From Knoxdaviesia capensis (lineage: Eukaryota; Ascomycota; Sordariomycetes; Microascales; Gondwanamycetaceae): a stretch of DNA of 64,000 bases. Positions 12,191 through 26,060 of this stretch are shown here, in pieces. The stretch's first letter is position 1; each line of letters starts with the position of its first letter. The notes under the pieces are model-generated. The model saw only the letters and a program-made list of their open reading frames with translations, was not told the DNA's origin and searched no databases. The translations under genes and the position numbers were made by a program. Location of the stretch: the NCBI GenBank assembly GCA_001510575.1, contig LNGK01000004.1:186001-250000 (forward strand), written 5' to 3'.

Positions 12191-15100
12191 CTTCGGTTGG
12201 TAGGCGGCAAAGCAAGCTTGTTATGGGGCCGTTCGCTTTTTGTGTGTTGTTGTTGGTTTGGAAGAAGGGGGGCGTGGACGAGGACGACGGCTGCAGTAAC
12301 GTGTATCCTACTGTGTTCTTTTATGTAACCCGCCAGCCAAAAAAGGGCCAGAAGAGATAACAGGATCGGAGCAGGCCAGGTTAAGGGTGCGGTTTGGTTT
12401 AAGTGGTAAAGGAGAGAGAGAGAGAGAGTGAGCCTCTCTCCAGGACCGCAAGGCCATCCATCCCACGGAACGTTGTCTTTTTGGAGAGAGGGGGGGCTTG
12501 CATTGCATGCCTGCTTCCCACTCCTACACACTTGCTGCTATGTATAGCATAGCATCTGTCTGTCTTCCGATTACGGCTTTAGTCTGTCTCTCAATTCTGC
12601 CCCCTCCCCCTCGCTGAGTCTTGCACTGCGTTTCCCATTTCTCTCTGTAAGGCAAGATTTCTCCTCGCCCGATGCAGTTGGAAGCTTCGAACCGGGTTTT
12701 TTCGAGGCCCCTTGCCTTAATCTATTCAGCTACATGAATGAAACAAAAAAATGCTCCAAGTACCCGATGTATGGTCAGCCCACCACCAGTCTACCCGTCA
12801 CCACCTGGCTATACTCCACGACAATTAGACGACCGAGCCACGGGCCAAATGTGCCATCTGCCACGACATAAGCAAGCTCTCTCATCTCGTCACCGCGCTC
12901 GAGGCATCTCCTGCTCTTTTCTCTTCATCTCTTCATCTAATCCTTCGGTGTTTTTTTTTTCACTTCCTCCTTCTCTGAGCTTTTTTTTTTTCATCTCGTT
13001 TCCTCTCCCCGGCTGGGGTTGTTTTGGAACAGTGCAGTCCATTGGCCGTTTGGCCCACTTCAGTCAGACCTCGCTTGCAGTTAAACGAGCCCCCCAAGTG
13101 TATGAGATGGGAAATCAAAAGAAGGAGAGAGAGAACCGAGAACAGCCATAAAAGGGGGGTAAAGGGAGAGGGGACAGGAGGATGGAGAATGGAGAATGGA
13201 GGAGCAGAAACATCAAAGGGAGACGAGACCGAGAGAAACACAGGATGAATGGGTGGGAGACAGAGGGATTACAGAATGAAAGATGGAGAGAAACTGGGCA
13301 GACAAAGAGATGGATGGATCCTAGGGGGGAGCAGTGGAGTGAGTGAGGGTGGCCGTGAAAAAAATGCACGAGGTGAGAAGTGGCGTCAACAGCCGCCGCT
13401 CGGCTTACACACGGACACGCACGCACATGCTCTATGTATATACCTGACATGTGGGTGCATGCTGTGCTATAAAAAGGGCAGGGAGGCACAATATACTGGA
13501 AACCGTCCTCCCCAGCCAGCCAGCCATGCTGTAATCCTCACTCCTCCTCATCCAACATCGCGCTTCTTCGGCCACTATCGTGTTTTTTCCCCCATCATTC
13601 CACCGTTCGCGTCTAGCCAGGCTCGACGTCTCTGTTCTTGGGTTTTTTGGTGGGAAGCTGCAATACCACTGAAAAGCTTTATTTTACCTTATTTATAGAC
13701 CCCCGACTCTACTTCCTGGTTTGGTGCTTCGTTAGAGATGCAATAGTGGTATTTTAATACTCTTGGGTGTGCGTGCCCAGACTAGTCCAAAATAGTGGCG
13801 TTTAATTCGCCGGAAAGAGATCGAGCGGGAAAAGAAAACCCGATGCATAAAAAGGGCTTCGATAGGAGAGAAAAGATAGAGACGGGCGACGAGAGCCTAG
13901 ATCGAGGTACAACAGTGTGAGGAGGATCGAGTCGCGGCCGTGAGAGATTTCCAGAAACAGCTAAGAGAGAGACATTCCACGCCATGCACATGCAATCCAT
14001 CCATTCATTTCCTGGCTTTGACGCTGGTTATCGTATGTCAGAACACCCGCCTTCTGTTTTCTGTCTGTACTGTAGCATTTTGCATTGATGGGTCTCTCTC
14101 TGGCTCTGCAGGTTCGGATGCAGCACCCGTGGACCATTAGATCTCTCCATAGAGCAGCACCCATCCATCTCTTGACAACACCGCCCGTGTTTCCCGCCGG
14201 CTGGCTGTCCCCGAAAACCCTTGGCTGTGCACAAGATCTAGGCCCATCAAATACAGTACATACTACCGGATATTGTACCGTACACACACAGCAGCACTCA
14301 GCGTTCATAAAAGGACCGGTCGAAGCCCGTCGGGACGAATCTCCACGTAGCGAGATTTCTCTCCTGGTTTGAAGAATATATATATATATATATGTTTTAT
14401 TTTTATTTTTTTTTGCGAACGAGAGAGTGGCAGGGAGGTAGGGACTTGTCGGCCCCAAATCCATCATCCATCCACAAAAAGAAGTCGTGATGACGACGAA
14501 CAACACCAAGAAAAAAAAGAGAACAAAAAACGGCTCGTGAGATTATAAGGAGGGGCGTATTCTACTAAACAACAAAACCAAGACGGGCTTCTTTTTCGCT
14601 TCTCTATTTTAGTTCTACAGGGTTCCCAGGCCAGGGTCGTCGCGAAAGGGCCAGGCTAAGCTACATCGGTGCATTGGGTATTTGGGTTGGTTTACGGGGA
14701 GGGTTTTGTATCAAAGTCTAAACCGCCCACCTAGCTAGTTAATGGGAGGGGGCGGACGGCCTGGAATTCCGAAGACAGAGAGAGAGAGAGAGAGACGAAG
14801 AAGAGGTGTGAGCAGGGGTCAGGTCAAGTGAGTGGGTGTGGGTGTGGCTAGGATTTGGGAAAATCCGACCAGGAAGAAGTGAGAAGGAGAAAAGAAAAAA
14901 GAGCCCTGTTTTTCTGGAGCCCACACGCAGCGATCTTGGATGTGGTTTGGTCGGCCATTACTTATGAGTCGTTGCCTTGACGGGGGAGGCTTTTTTGTCT
15001 TCTTCGTTGCGTTCTATCACGATAACCTCGCGCAGTTCTGTTGAGTGCAAACAACCTGCATGCCAGGACCTTTTCAAGGTGGGATTTTTCCTTTCTGGCA

Positions 15101-18100
15101 AAGGAACATTGTCCATCTCGAGAAGTTCCAACAGCCCCCCCCGTTCTCTTCCGTGAGGCTGGGGTGGTGGTCGTTTGCTTTTTTTTTTTTCGAAACGTAC
15201 CGAAGTACCACTCGATACATATTCCTCCCAGCGCACCTTTGTCAACTGACATCTGGTGCATGCATGTAAGTTACAGAGCCCTGTTTCTAGGGGAGCGAAG
15301 GGGGGGGAAGAAGGGAAGAAAGCAGAAGAGAGACAGGATATAGCCAAGCCCGCCCACACAAGCCTGTACCAGAAATGTCAGCTCTGACATATATTTCCTT
15401 GCCCTCTCGAACACATGTGGTCTACGGACTCTCGCACAGTTGTGCCATCATGGTTTGTGCACGGCGGGCCTGTACTCCGGCAGACCACGCTGCGGCGTCC
15501 CTACTATACACAGGCCTACTGAGCATTGGGCGGTAGTACACAGAGAAATGAAATGGCCGTGTAAGTACAGTAAGTGCAGCCCTCTCTGGCTTCCCGTCGT
15601 CCAGGGTATTATCTCTTGTTATGCTGTCTGTTGTTGGTGTTGGTATTAGTGTTTTCTGGTTCCAAACGCCAGCCACAGTCTCACCACTTGGTTTTGCTAG
15701 AATCCCGTCTCATCAAGTCTTCAGCTGGTCCTTGGAATGCACAGTGATGTGGATATATTTGGCTCATTCTCTTCGCCGGTGTTCCCTTCTCCCCTATCCC
15801 TCCCCCTCTTGTCCCCTTTTTGGTTCCTGCTATTTCCCCCTTTGTCACCGCTCGTGTCAGACGTTTGCCGCCCGTGATTTGGGATGTCAAACTCGACTAG
15901 CCAGGCTTGGAACCATATATATATTTGGTATACACAAGATGGTGTTGACATAAATGTGGTGCAAGCAAGTATCAGGTCAACGTTGGGAGACAGCATTCCA
16001 ATGGCTGGTCCTTTGGCTTATACACGCATCTATATCTTGAATCAGATATGTATATATCCCACAAAACATACGAGTATGTACACTGATATAAGGCACTTTG
16101 GCCGCAATCTGCATGTCTAGCAAAGACTCGGCTCACATGCCTCGATGTAAAGACCACCGCCGCGCTTCCCTACTATCCTGGATACCATCGTTATTGGTGT
16201 CTATCTTCCTGTAGAATTTATGTGTGTCCTCGGGTTTCCGGCCGCCGGGGGTGGGGCACATGAAATGTGAGATTGTCTCAGTGTTCCTCTCATGATATCC
16301 TGGTTTTTTTTTTTCCTACACATGTCTTGTTCTCGATGGTTCTTGCGAAAAGAGGCATGATAATGATTTTTTTTGAGAATGTTGCACACCGCACATTCGC
16401 TGGAGGCCGTCGCAAGGGACACGACCACGTCCCCCTTTTCCTATCATTCATACATACACATCGTAAGACAAAGATGCAGACAGACCAGCTCGGGTTCCCG
16501 CGTATGGCGTTAGGCTTGATCATACACGCCATGTCAGTCATCAACGGGATGTCGACTGGCTTCCAGAACAGCGAGCAGGAGGAAACAGTCTTCGTCCCTT
16601 TTGGGCTCATGCTCGAGGGACGAGGAAGACAGCAACTCTGATTCCATGATCTTCCATGACAGTCTGTCTGTTCCCGAGGCTCGAATTTCCACACCAGGCA
16701 CAACAACCGAAAAGTCAATATATCAGGGAGGGCAAGGGAGAACCGGGGAGCACACATACGAAAGGGATGCATGTCCAGCACCTGTGCCCATCCGTCCAAA
16801 CCTGCCAAAGCGGCACGTAGGGCTTCCAGCCGGTTCCCCCGAGGGGGCTGAAAGGCAGGACTGGAGACCGTCAAATGTCGAGGCAAGAATGTTTGAATAG
16901 GACGGGAGTATCTCCTTATGGGGGAGGCGGCTGTCTCTCCCGCCAATATACCCACCCACCCACACTCACATACACGCACTCCCCGTCTTTTGCCCAACTG
17001 GTACAGATCGTCTCCTCGACCGAGTAGCCGCCTTTTGGTGGGTTGAAGCCTCGCCGTGACACAGAGGCAGGGAGACATCCCAGCGGCAGACGGCACCTCC
17101 ATCCAAGGGAGCTAGTATTTTTTCCAGGGACGCGGATGCAAGGGGTGGCGGGCGATACCAAAGAAGCACTCAGAACAAGCCAAGAGCGAAAGGCAAGCGG
17201 GCTTGGAAGGGGGGGGGGAGGAAAGACATCAGGCGTTGTTGTAGGTCACATATCTGTCCGTCCGTCTTTGCTTTCTTTTATCCCGCCTCTTTTTCCAGGT
17301 GAACTGTCACATGTAGCTAGCCCGGCCGGTGGCAACCAAAGAGAGGCTCTAGCCGTAAGGGAGAGGATTGTCTAAACTTATCGGCAGCCGCGCGTGGAGT
17401 GTGAGTGGAAGAATGCGCGGGAAGCATAGGCTGACGATGAAGCCATATGTGAGGCCTCGCCATATACGGCAAACCGAAGTTCACGGTCCAGACCAGATGG
17501 GGGAATACGCTACTTCCCGAAGAGGGAGGCAAAGATGTGGGAACACTGGCGCGGAAGGTGTAACCCTAAGTGCTCCTTCCCGTCATGAAATCGGACGCCG
17601 CACAACTTGAATTTAGGAAAATTAAGGGCTTGATCCGGACTTGGCGTTGTATTATCTTGCTAATTGCAATTTCTTCCTCCGGCATCCTTCATCTCATGTC
17701 AAATATCGACATCGCCACACATCTACAGGGCTCAACAGATTCCAGCAACCGGACATACTGCCAACCCTAGCCCCAACTGTCGTGCTTCAATTCCATAATT
17801 TACCGTTCTCCGTCCTCCGTTCTCCTTTACTCCTGCATGCCCTATTTCGGTGATACCAGGATTGCTACGCTCTAGTTGCTCCGAGAATGGTAGTCTCAAA
17901 CGCCTCCGAAGCTGCGTTTGCGTGTCCGCCAGCCTCTTCTGACATCCCCTTAATTTGAGATTCCTCTGCTGACACCCGCTACTTGCTGCACAATCCTTGG
18001 ACCGGCCATATGCAGTGTATGATTGCCCGAATTACGAGGAACCGACGGGCAGACTGTGAGAGAATTGAGGACATCAAGTCCGAAATCGGGAGAGGGGGCT

Positions 18101-20700
18101 GATTCTAGCCGAAGCCCACCATCAATTCGCACAAGACTGCCGTCGATCCGCGGTGGTTCAGCCAAAACGAACGAAGAACCAAAAATCCGACGCCATGAGA
18201 AAATTTCCTCGAAACCGACAGCCTGCATATGCATCAAATTTCAAAGAAATTACATCCCGTGTCTAGCTGGTCTACTATCGTCAGAGGGTGCAGGCAACAA
18301 ACGAGCAAAAAGACAAAGGTGTGTCTTTCCAGCCGTTTGCGCTCATTTTTCCTCTTGTTCGACAGGAATATGCCGTGAAATGTCTAAGCCTCGCAGCATC
18401 TGTGCTGTAATCATCGCCCAATCTTACGAGCCAACACCAACCGACGAGGAGTGGCTGCTTCTCGTACTCTCTTTCTCCCATCGGGAATGCCCGTAGCTTG
18501 GGCCATTTTCTTATTTTGTTTCTGTTTTTTCATTATTTCCCCACTCACCGCTGGTGAGTTTCTGCGTCCTGATGTGCCGTCCGGCTTACACAAGGGGTTT
18601 TCACTAATATCCACGTCCCACAACAGGCCGTGGTCTTCTCAGCCACGGCTTCTCTCTCTCTCTTGTTCCCTGGGACCTGGGAAACAGGAAGCTGTGCAAC
18701 AGAAAAGAAACCACCGCCACATGAGTATACAAGCACTCCTCTTTTGCTCCGTCACACAGGACAATCTCAACTGCAGTTGAAGTCCGGAAAGCTAAAATGG
18801 TGCCAAGAACCCACCTCGAACGGGATTACGCGGTGGGAGGCAGATATATATGAACACTCATGGGAAAGCAAAGGAACTTTTACGGCATGTTTTATGTGGT
18901 TATGTGTCCGGCCACCAGCTTCCTCTTTGCCACCCGTGTTTCTCTTGCGTGTGTGCGTGCGTCTGCGCGCGTGTGTGCGGTCGTTTGTGTTGCCAGAGTT
19001 GTGTATAAGTAGGTAAATCATGGATGTGGTGGACTGTGCGTTTTTTATTTTATTTTATCTTCTTGGTACAGACAGCTCTGAGCCAACGGCAACTGACCTA
19101 CCGTCCTTTATTTCTCTCTCCACAGGCCAACGCGAGGAGACATCATCAACCATTCCGGCTGGCGAAACGACTCAATATAGGCCGCGGCCCCGTCTGATCA
19201 GTGACACCGACTCATCTCCACTAATTACACATCGGTGGTGTTTTCTGGTGCGGCACATCTGCCTACATCTCATTTTATTTCTTCTTGAATGTTCCGTTCC
19301 CGCTGTGGCATGAACGGATGCCAGAGGTCAGGTCGTGCGAGAGCTCTAACCATCCTGTGACGTGCATATTAATACTGCACCCTCAGATTGCAGGTTCGCT
19401 TGCATTCCACGGGGGAAGTGACATTGGGATAGTTGGGGTGTGTGTGGCCCCTATAATGTAAGTCCAATATCTCCATACTCTAATGTTTGCGGCCACTACA
19501 TTACAGACAATGGGCAATTCGTACCGCGGGTGGTGTTGCTCTCCCCCCGATCACTGATCTGGCCCCACGGATCGGACATATTAAAAAAAGGGACATCTTA
19601 TCTGACAAGCTGTTGGTTCACCTACCAACCTTCGCGCCAGTCTGCAAGGAGAAGGAGGTGCGCACGGCGCCCCGCCCGCCGCCGCCGCCCGCCCCCCTTC
19701 TCTTACGTATGCATGAGGATCTTGCCACCTTCCAGCTGCCTCCCAAGACAGCTGGGCCCCAGGCCCTGTTTAGCGATGGCCGGCCTTGTCGACATCCAGC
19801 CACGACAGCAAGTGAATGGCGGTCGATGCCGCTGGGTCGCTTGTCAGGTCTTTCTGTTGTTCCACGCCTGGTTCCAGTTCCACCCACTGACAGAAGGTCC
19901 GGCCGGAGTTCCCAGCGCACACAGAGCTTCAGTGTGGCAAAAGACCCCCGCGTGTCGGCTGAGGATCATTCCCTGGGTGGCATAGATGTCAGCTTTCAGC
20001 TGTCTGAAGAGGGCAAGAAGAGAGGGGACACACATATGACCAGGCACGGAGTAGGTGGTTTGAAAATGCGTCCCCGGGACTAAAAAGGTGTTGTTCCTAA
20101 CTCGAAACCAACTAACACAGCACAGAGCTGTTTCTCTCCACTCTGTTAGACGGGAACACTTCCTTTTTAGTATTGTTCTCCACCCCCTCTTTCTCGCGTA
20201 CCTCAACTCAAGTTTGCGGATGTCGACGGCGCGGCCTTGTTTTGCTTAGTGCATACGCACCATACTGTTTCGCTTCGTTGGGCGCTCCGGTACCCGACAT
20301 TGCTTAACCGGTCATTGGCAGTCTTGCACCCCGATACATCGTGGGCTATGTCATGATGGGGAGGGTTCTAGCGATTGATTGCAGGGTCTAACGCTCAGTG
20401 GGTATCGGCCCTGGCCGCAAACCTTTTGATTTCTGGTTGTCCAGGATGGGTCCCCCCCCTGGCCAGCCAGTCTGCTTTTTCTAGGTTACATTTTCTTTTC
20501 TTTCCTTTTGTGCACGTCCTGGCCAGGGAATTACAGATCGGGTGGTCCGACCAGTTCAGGCCCAGGCTTGGGATGTTTTTTTTTTCGTGCAGCTGTTTTT
20601 GATTAGGATTGACGACGCAGCCTGCTGATGTGAGGAACAGGCAGTTATACGGAGTGTGTTCGCGGCTACGGGTCTGAGGGACTGTATTCCCTTTCCCACT
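12191..20700. other. Gene-poor intergenic stretch
   Basis: No protein family, tRNA or rRNA is recognised. Base-composition skew changes to pyrimidine-rich on the plus strand from about 12.55 to 13.1 kb. A good TATA box (TATAAAAAGG) is at 13468-13477. A minus-strand frame at 17102-16290 (270 codons) and a plus-strand frame at 19487-20083 (198 codons) have no conserved motif and mixed composition, so I do not call them genes. Confidence 0.45.
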
Positions 20701-20702
20701 CA

Positions 20703-20707
<5 letters not shown>

Positions 20708-20754
<47 letters not shown>
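20708..20754. repeat. (TG)n microsatellite, about 23 units
   Basis: Uninterrupted alternating T and G on the plus strand, the longest dinucleotide run in the window. It lies in a gene-poor stretch and can adopt Z-DNA-like structure in principle. Confidence 0.95.
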
Positions 20755-20755
<1 letters not shown>

Positions 20756-21773
20756 GCATATACGGCAGTAACCTCACACAAACCCCAGCAGAGACTGGTC
20801 AACGGGACTTACATCACAATTGCGCAGACCCGTGTTGGGGTATTCCGGGGATCGAGGAGCCAGCCAGACAGCGCTCACCCACCCACGACGGGGTGCGTGT
20901 GTGTGTCCACGCGGATCATTTTTCTTCCTTTTTCCCAATCGCCATGCCGTTGTTTGTTTTTTTCTCCATGAAGAAGCTTCTGTCTGCACAACTAGTCGCC
21001 AACCAGCGCCGCCGCCGCCGCCATCACCATACCTCACAACACTGGTTGGCCCTATCAGAAGCGTTGATCTGTGGACAGGGCACGCTAGACAGCATTGGAC
21101 ATGATACGCGAGGAGCGCTTTGTTGTTTTTCTCTTTTCAGCGCACGTCCGACCGACTATAAATACACCGGGAATCTGCAAGTATCTTAGTGCCAGGAAGG
21201 GGGTTAGTGCGGAAGGGGGAAAGATTGCGTTACGACACGCGTCGGATTCTTTCTTGTTCAGGCCTGTCTGTCCTGCAATGGGCGATGGCGGGGCCAGTTC
21301 GGGGGTTTTACAAACGGTCGCAAGACTGGCAGATCCGAACAGCTCATATGTGATAGGTGATTTCGGACAGGGGTAAATTGGAGGGGGAAGAGGGGGGGGG
21401 GATTGGGATTGAAGAGGGACGGGGGCTATCGCCGAGAAGGACAAAACGAGACGAGATTGCAAAACCTGGTTGTCGATGGGGAAACTTTTGGTATCTATAG
21501 ACGCAGGTGCTGCTGGGGTTGGTTGGTTTCTGAAGATGCTACAGTAGTATGGGGTTCATATATACTGTAGTATTATTACTCCTTATGGAGTCGAGGACTG
21601 CATCCTCCTCCTCCCTGTTCTGTGTTCTCCGCATACACATATTACTTGGACCATCGTATGGCTACTACCCCCCCATCAGCGTTAGTTGATACCTCAGCGC
21701 GGCTGGAGAGAAGAGAAAACAGAGCATTGTTCTGCAAGGCAGGCTTTTGGCTACTGCTTTGGGGATGGTGCGG

Positions 21774-21774
<1 letters not shown>

Positions 21775-21809
<35 letters not shown>
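21775..21809. repeat. (CA)n microsatellite
   Basis: About 17 uninterrupted CA units on the plus strand in an intergenic stretch. Confidence 0.95.
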
Positions 21810-21812
<3 letters not shown>

Positions 21813-22645
21813 GGTGGATGATGTCTGCAGCCAGCCGGGGAAATACAGGACACACTGTCCACACGCTTTCGATATCGGGAAACTGCGGTGGCGGGTGGGT
21901 GTGTGTTGATGCCCGCAGTCTCCAGATACGGCGGACTCCTGGGTGATTTCGTTTCCGCATGGCGAGTTTCACGGTTTCTGGCGTGCGTGTGCCGTGGGCA
22001 TGAGGGGGACGCCCGGGAACAAAGCCTACTCAACCCGCCCAAAAAAGATCTGGCGACTGCGGGATTTCCTGGCTTCGCTTCACGCCTTTTCCAGCCCGCA
22101 ACATGTGAGGAGCGCGAAACAGTGGGCGTGGTGAGAGGCGGGCGAGTGAGTCTGGCAAGCGAAGACACCCAGCGGGGGGTGCATACGACTACTATCTTCA
22201 GCGGACGTGTGTGATCGACTCTTCTTTCCAGGCCCACGTCCTTATGTTTGGTATCAACAGAATCGGGAAACGACGTCGCTACATGTCTCTCTCTCTCTCT
22301 CGCGCGCGCGGTCTTCTGGCTTTGTCTGGTAGCGAAGGGGGGGCGAATGGGGGAGGAGAGGGTTGCTTCCAATTTAAAACAAGCGAGACGCAGGCTGCGA
22401 TGCGACGACGAAAAAGCAGGGCGATGTTGCCATTTTTTTTCTCCCCCTTGGTGTTATACGCCGAGCAGGCGGAGGACCGGACGTGATTCCAAAGTCCCGA
22501 GTTACCGAGTTCTGATTACTTGGGGATGCTTCAAGCTACTTGCGGATGCAGGAGTCGCATTGGGGCTGGCTGTCGTCGGGTGCCAGCGGCGTTTGGAGAT
22601 GGGAGCCGGAGTGTACGGGTGTCGTGGCGATGTTGATTTTCCTGG

Positions 22646-22705
22646 TTTTTTTTCTTTTTTTTTCTTTTTTTTCTTTTTTTTCTTTTTTTTTTTTCTTTTT
22701 TTTTT
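22646..22705. repeat. T-rich tract with regularly spaced C
   Basis: Runs of 7-11 T broken by single C residues over 60 bp. The same pattern recurs at 25707-25743 and 39599-39676. Confidence 0.9.
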
Positions 22706-25344
22706 CGTCTCATACCAGTCGGACGTAAGTGCAGGGTTATAAAGACGTCAAGGGTAGTGTCAAGGAAGAAAAACAAGAAGAAGAAAAAAAGGGACTAACC
22801 GTTTATCGAGGTCGGATAAAAGGCCATTCCCCCCGGCTTTAGTGGGAGTTTCCTTTCCTGCTTCGAAACTCTCCCTTCCCCTCTCGCCCCGGCCTCCTTT
22901 CTCGTCTTTCGTCTCAAAGACAACGGCGGCTGGGAGAGGAGAGAGTCCGGTCTGTCGATTTGGGCGGGCTGGCCAATCGAGGCCCACGAACCAAGAAGCA
23001 GGCGATCGGAGATACACGGGGGAAAAAAGAAGACCAAGGGGGGGACATGGGGGGGAAGCGGAGCGAACAGACCCAAGTTCGGGGGCCCTGTTTGGTTTTT
23101 TTTTTTCTCTTTCCTTTTCTCTTCTCTTTCAGCAGGTTTCTGGATGCGGTCTAGTCCCGAACGAGAATCGACGTCGTCGTTGGGTCCCCGATCACCTTTG
23201 CCTCCCCTCGTCGATTACGGCGGGGGGAGATACAATAGGGTTCGCGGGAGACAGCGACGGTGGTCTCCAAAGTTAGGTGGTCGACGACGCGGGAGACACC
23301 CGTCCACAGAGGGTGTTCTGGTGTTGCGGATGCAGCTGGCTGGTCCCGGTGATTGGAGGTGTATAAAAAGAGAGAGAGAGAGAGACAGGTGTCTCGCACA
23401 CTCACACCTTGCTTCTTCCTTTGTTTGCTTTGTGTGGGATATCTCTCTTTTTGTACACACCGTGTTTCAGACGCGCACCACTCACCACGCACCGGGGAGG
23501 GCCGAGAAAAGACGGCTCGACACGTGTAAGTTGGGTTGAGCAGACACTGGCGGAACATGGTTGGGTGCACTGCCGGGAAGCTGAGGAAAACCTCCCCCCG
23601 GTGGGGGAGGGCGAGATACATATGCGCCGGGATACTGTGTAAGAGGGAGGAGGGAGAGGCGTCGATGTCGACACCTTTGACGCCCAGCTTCTTTTTTTCT
23701 TCTTCTTCGTCTTCTTCTTCTTGCTTTGTTTTGCTTGCTCTTTGACCGCCTCGTCCTTCCCGACCATCCAGGAGTCCCACGTCCTGCTGCCCTCGTCGGC
23801 GGGGTCCCCATTTTGCTTCCCTTCCCAGCTGGAGATGCCCGCGCCCTCTTGGCTGCTGGTGTTCTTCTCTTTTAGGCAGTCTGTTCGCGGCTCCCATGCC
23901 CGAAGAAGAAAGCCAGAGAGACCTTGTGGCTCCAGGGGCGGGGAAAAAGAGGGGAGCGGAGGGATCCAGCGTCCAGGGTTCAGGGGGGGGGCCCGGCGGC
24001 GGCGGATATCATCAGAGGGTCTGATAAGAGCAGAGCATCCATCACTGACTTTTACAAGCGGCAATGCTTCCTTATCATCCCTATCATACCAGAGAAGGGA
24101 AGTCCTCAGGTCTTCCAGCGGCTGCCACCCGCTCGGCCAGCCCGACTTCCGGGCCACCGCCACCTTGGACTGGTGGCCAAAGACGGCCGCCGCGGGATCG
24201 GAAGCCAATCGCCGGCGCCGGTGCGGCTGGTGGGCGGCGAACCAGTGGTCAGTGAAACTCGCTTTCTCCCCGGGCACGGATGGAAGACATACCGGCCCGC
24301 CGGCACACCAGTGTGTGTGTGTGTGTGTGTTCTGATACGCTTTTGACACACACAAGTGAAGCGTGAGAGAAACAAGAGACAGAAAAGGGACCAAAATCGA
24401 GTCCCGGGGCCGATCGATCTCTTCAGCGGCGGCCGATGATGACACCTAAAGGGCTCCGCCGGGGCGGCACAGACACTTCAGGGCCTGTGAGGACTTGCAA
24501 CAGCGTATCGCGACTGAAGAGACTGCGAGCCCTGGATGTCGTTCCGTGGTCCTCTCACTTCTATTGCCTTGGCTCCCCCCCTCCCCGAAGTCCACATGTT
24601 AAGGCACAGCAGCACTGCAAGATCCTGGTAGGGTTGGGGGGACAAAACAGGACGAACAGTGCGAGCTTTGCTGGCCCTGGACGAGAACGTTGATGCAGAA
24701 GGAGGATAAGCAAGCGATAGACGAAGAAAAAGTTATTTAAAAGAAGAAAAAAAGGAGGGGACGGGCCATGTATTATTATTATTATTTTTTTTTTTTTTGG
24801 AAGGCAACCGAAGAAAAAGTTCGAGATGGCAGTGTCTGAGCACACAAAGATCCCCAGAAGTGCCGTCCGGTCCGGACCCATGAACAACACATTTTTGAAA
24901 GAAAAAAAAAAAAAAAAAGAAAAAAGGTGTACGACGTGAAAAGAAATCATGGTGGTGCCCTTAGCCTGCAAGCAGAGTCAGGACTTTTTTAATCCCTTCT
25001 TCTTTTTTTTGGTTCCCTCTCCTCCACATGTTCGGTCCATACCACCAGCAGCCCGGCGGGGGCTCGTCGGACCCCTCCCGGGGCCCCGGAACACGCACAC
25101 ACACACACTCCGGGCCCCGGGCCATCACATGTCGCCGGAGCGGAGCGGTGAGAGGGGGGAAAAGGGGAGTTACGTAATTTTCTCTCCTTCTTGTTGAAGT
25201 TCCCCCCCTTTTCTTGTTCCAACCGAGTTCCGACTATCTTGCAGGTTTCATCTCACCTGGGATATGCGTGGTCCTCGGTACACGGAGGGCCCCCGGACGT
25301 TCTCTCTCGTCTCCCCCTGGCACGGTTAGATTGGAGCCACGATG

Positions 25345-25425
25345 CAGGGAAGAAGAAGAAAAGAAGAAGAAAAGAAAGAAAAAAAAAGAAGAAAAAAAGA
25401 AAAAGAAAAGAAAAAGAAAAAAAAT
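25345..25425. repeat. Polypurine GAA/AAAG tract
   Basis: About 80 bp of A and G only on the plus strand, made of GAA, GAAA and GAAAAAAA units. It is roughly the reverse complement of the T7C tracts elsewhere in the window. Confidence 0.85.
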
Positions 25426-25706
25426 ACCACCGCCGGAAGATTATGTGCAGCCCTTTGATTCCAACACAGCTAGCACTTACTTTCTTCCCCCATGCCCCCG
25501 AAAAAGAAAAATGAGCCCGCCCACATTTCCCAACCCCGGGTGATGATGCACAGAAGTGCATGCTGGAGCATTACTGTTCTTACTGGCGCCCTATAACACC
25601 GCCACATATACAATAGCACCGTCCTGCTATATTCTCCAGCCGATCGCCGGCCGGGGCTTTTTTTGCTCCTCGCTGGGGAGTTTCCCGAACAGGGAGGCTC
25701 TCTCAC

Positions 25707-25743
25707 TTTTCTTTTTTTCTTTTTTTTTCTTTTTTTCTTTTTT
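25707..25743. repeat. T-rich tract with regularly spaced C
   Basis: T runs of 6-9 separated by single C, like those at 22646-22705 and 39599-39676. Confidence 0.85.
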
Positions 25744-26019
25744 GGCTTTCGGTGATCCTTGACCCCAGGGCCCGACACAGAAGGCACATATAAGTGATCC
25801 TGGAGCAGGACAGGTGGATATCCGCCGTGTTCGGAAGGTTCCCTTTTCGGATGGCGGCCGGTCCCTGGTTTTGAATAAATAAATAAAACAACTGAAAAAT
25901 AAAAAATAAAACCCCTGGCCTTTCTTTTTGTGTCTACAGTATGTATCTCTCGCCTCACCGAATTCCCGCGGTGTGTCGAGAAGGGTGAAGAAGAGCCGGG
26001 AAGATAAGACCGAAAGAGA

Positions 26020-26025
<6 letters not shown>

Positions 26026-26057
<32 letters not shown>
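26026..26057. repeat. (CT)n microsatellite
   Basis: About 16 CT units on the plus strand. Confidence 0.9.

Positions 26058-26060
<3 letters not shown>

Noticed and set aside
12680..12705. tRNA B-box-like sequence (GGTTCGAAGC on the minus strand)
   Set aside because: No complementary T-stem and no matching acceptor stem or A box at the right distance.
16290..17102. 270-codon minus-strand open frame
   Set aside because: No family similarity recognised; Cys/Arg-rich mixed composition without conserved blocks or splice-supported extension.
20708..21809. Repeat pair suggesting a CRISPR or tandem array
   Set aside because: These are plain dinucleotide microsatellites without spacers; a CRISPR array is not expected in a fungal nuclear genome.
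23402..24445. 347-codon minus-strand open frame
   Set aside because: Contains His-Thr and Lys runs from microsatellites and no recognisable domain; other frames in the region are similarly open.
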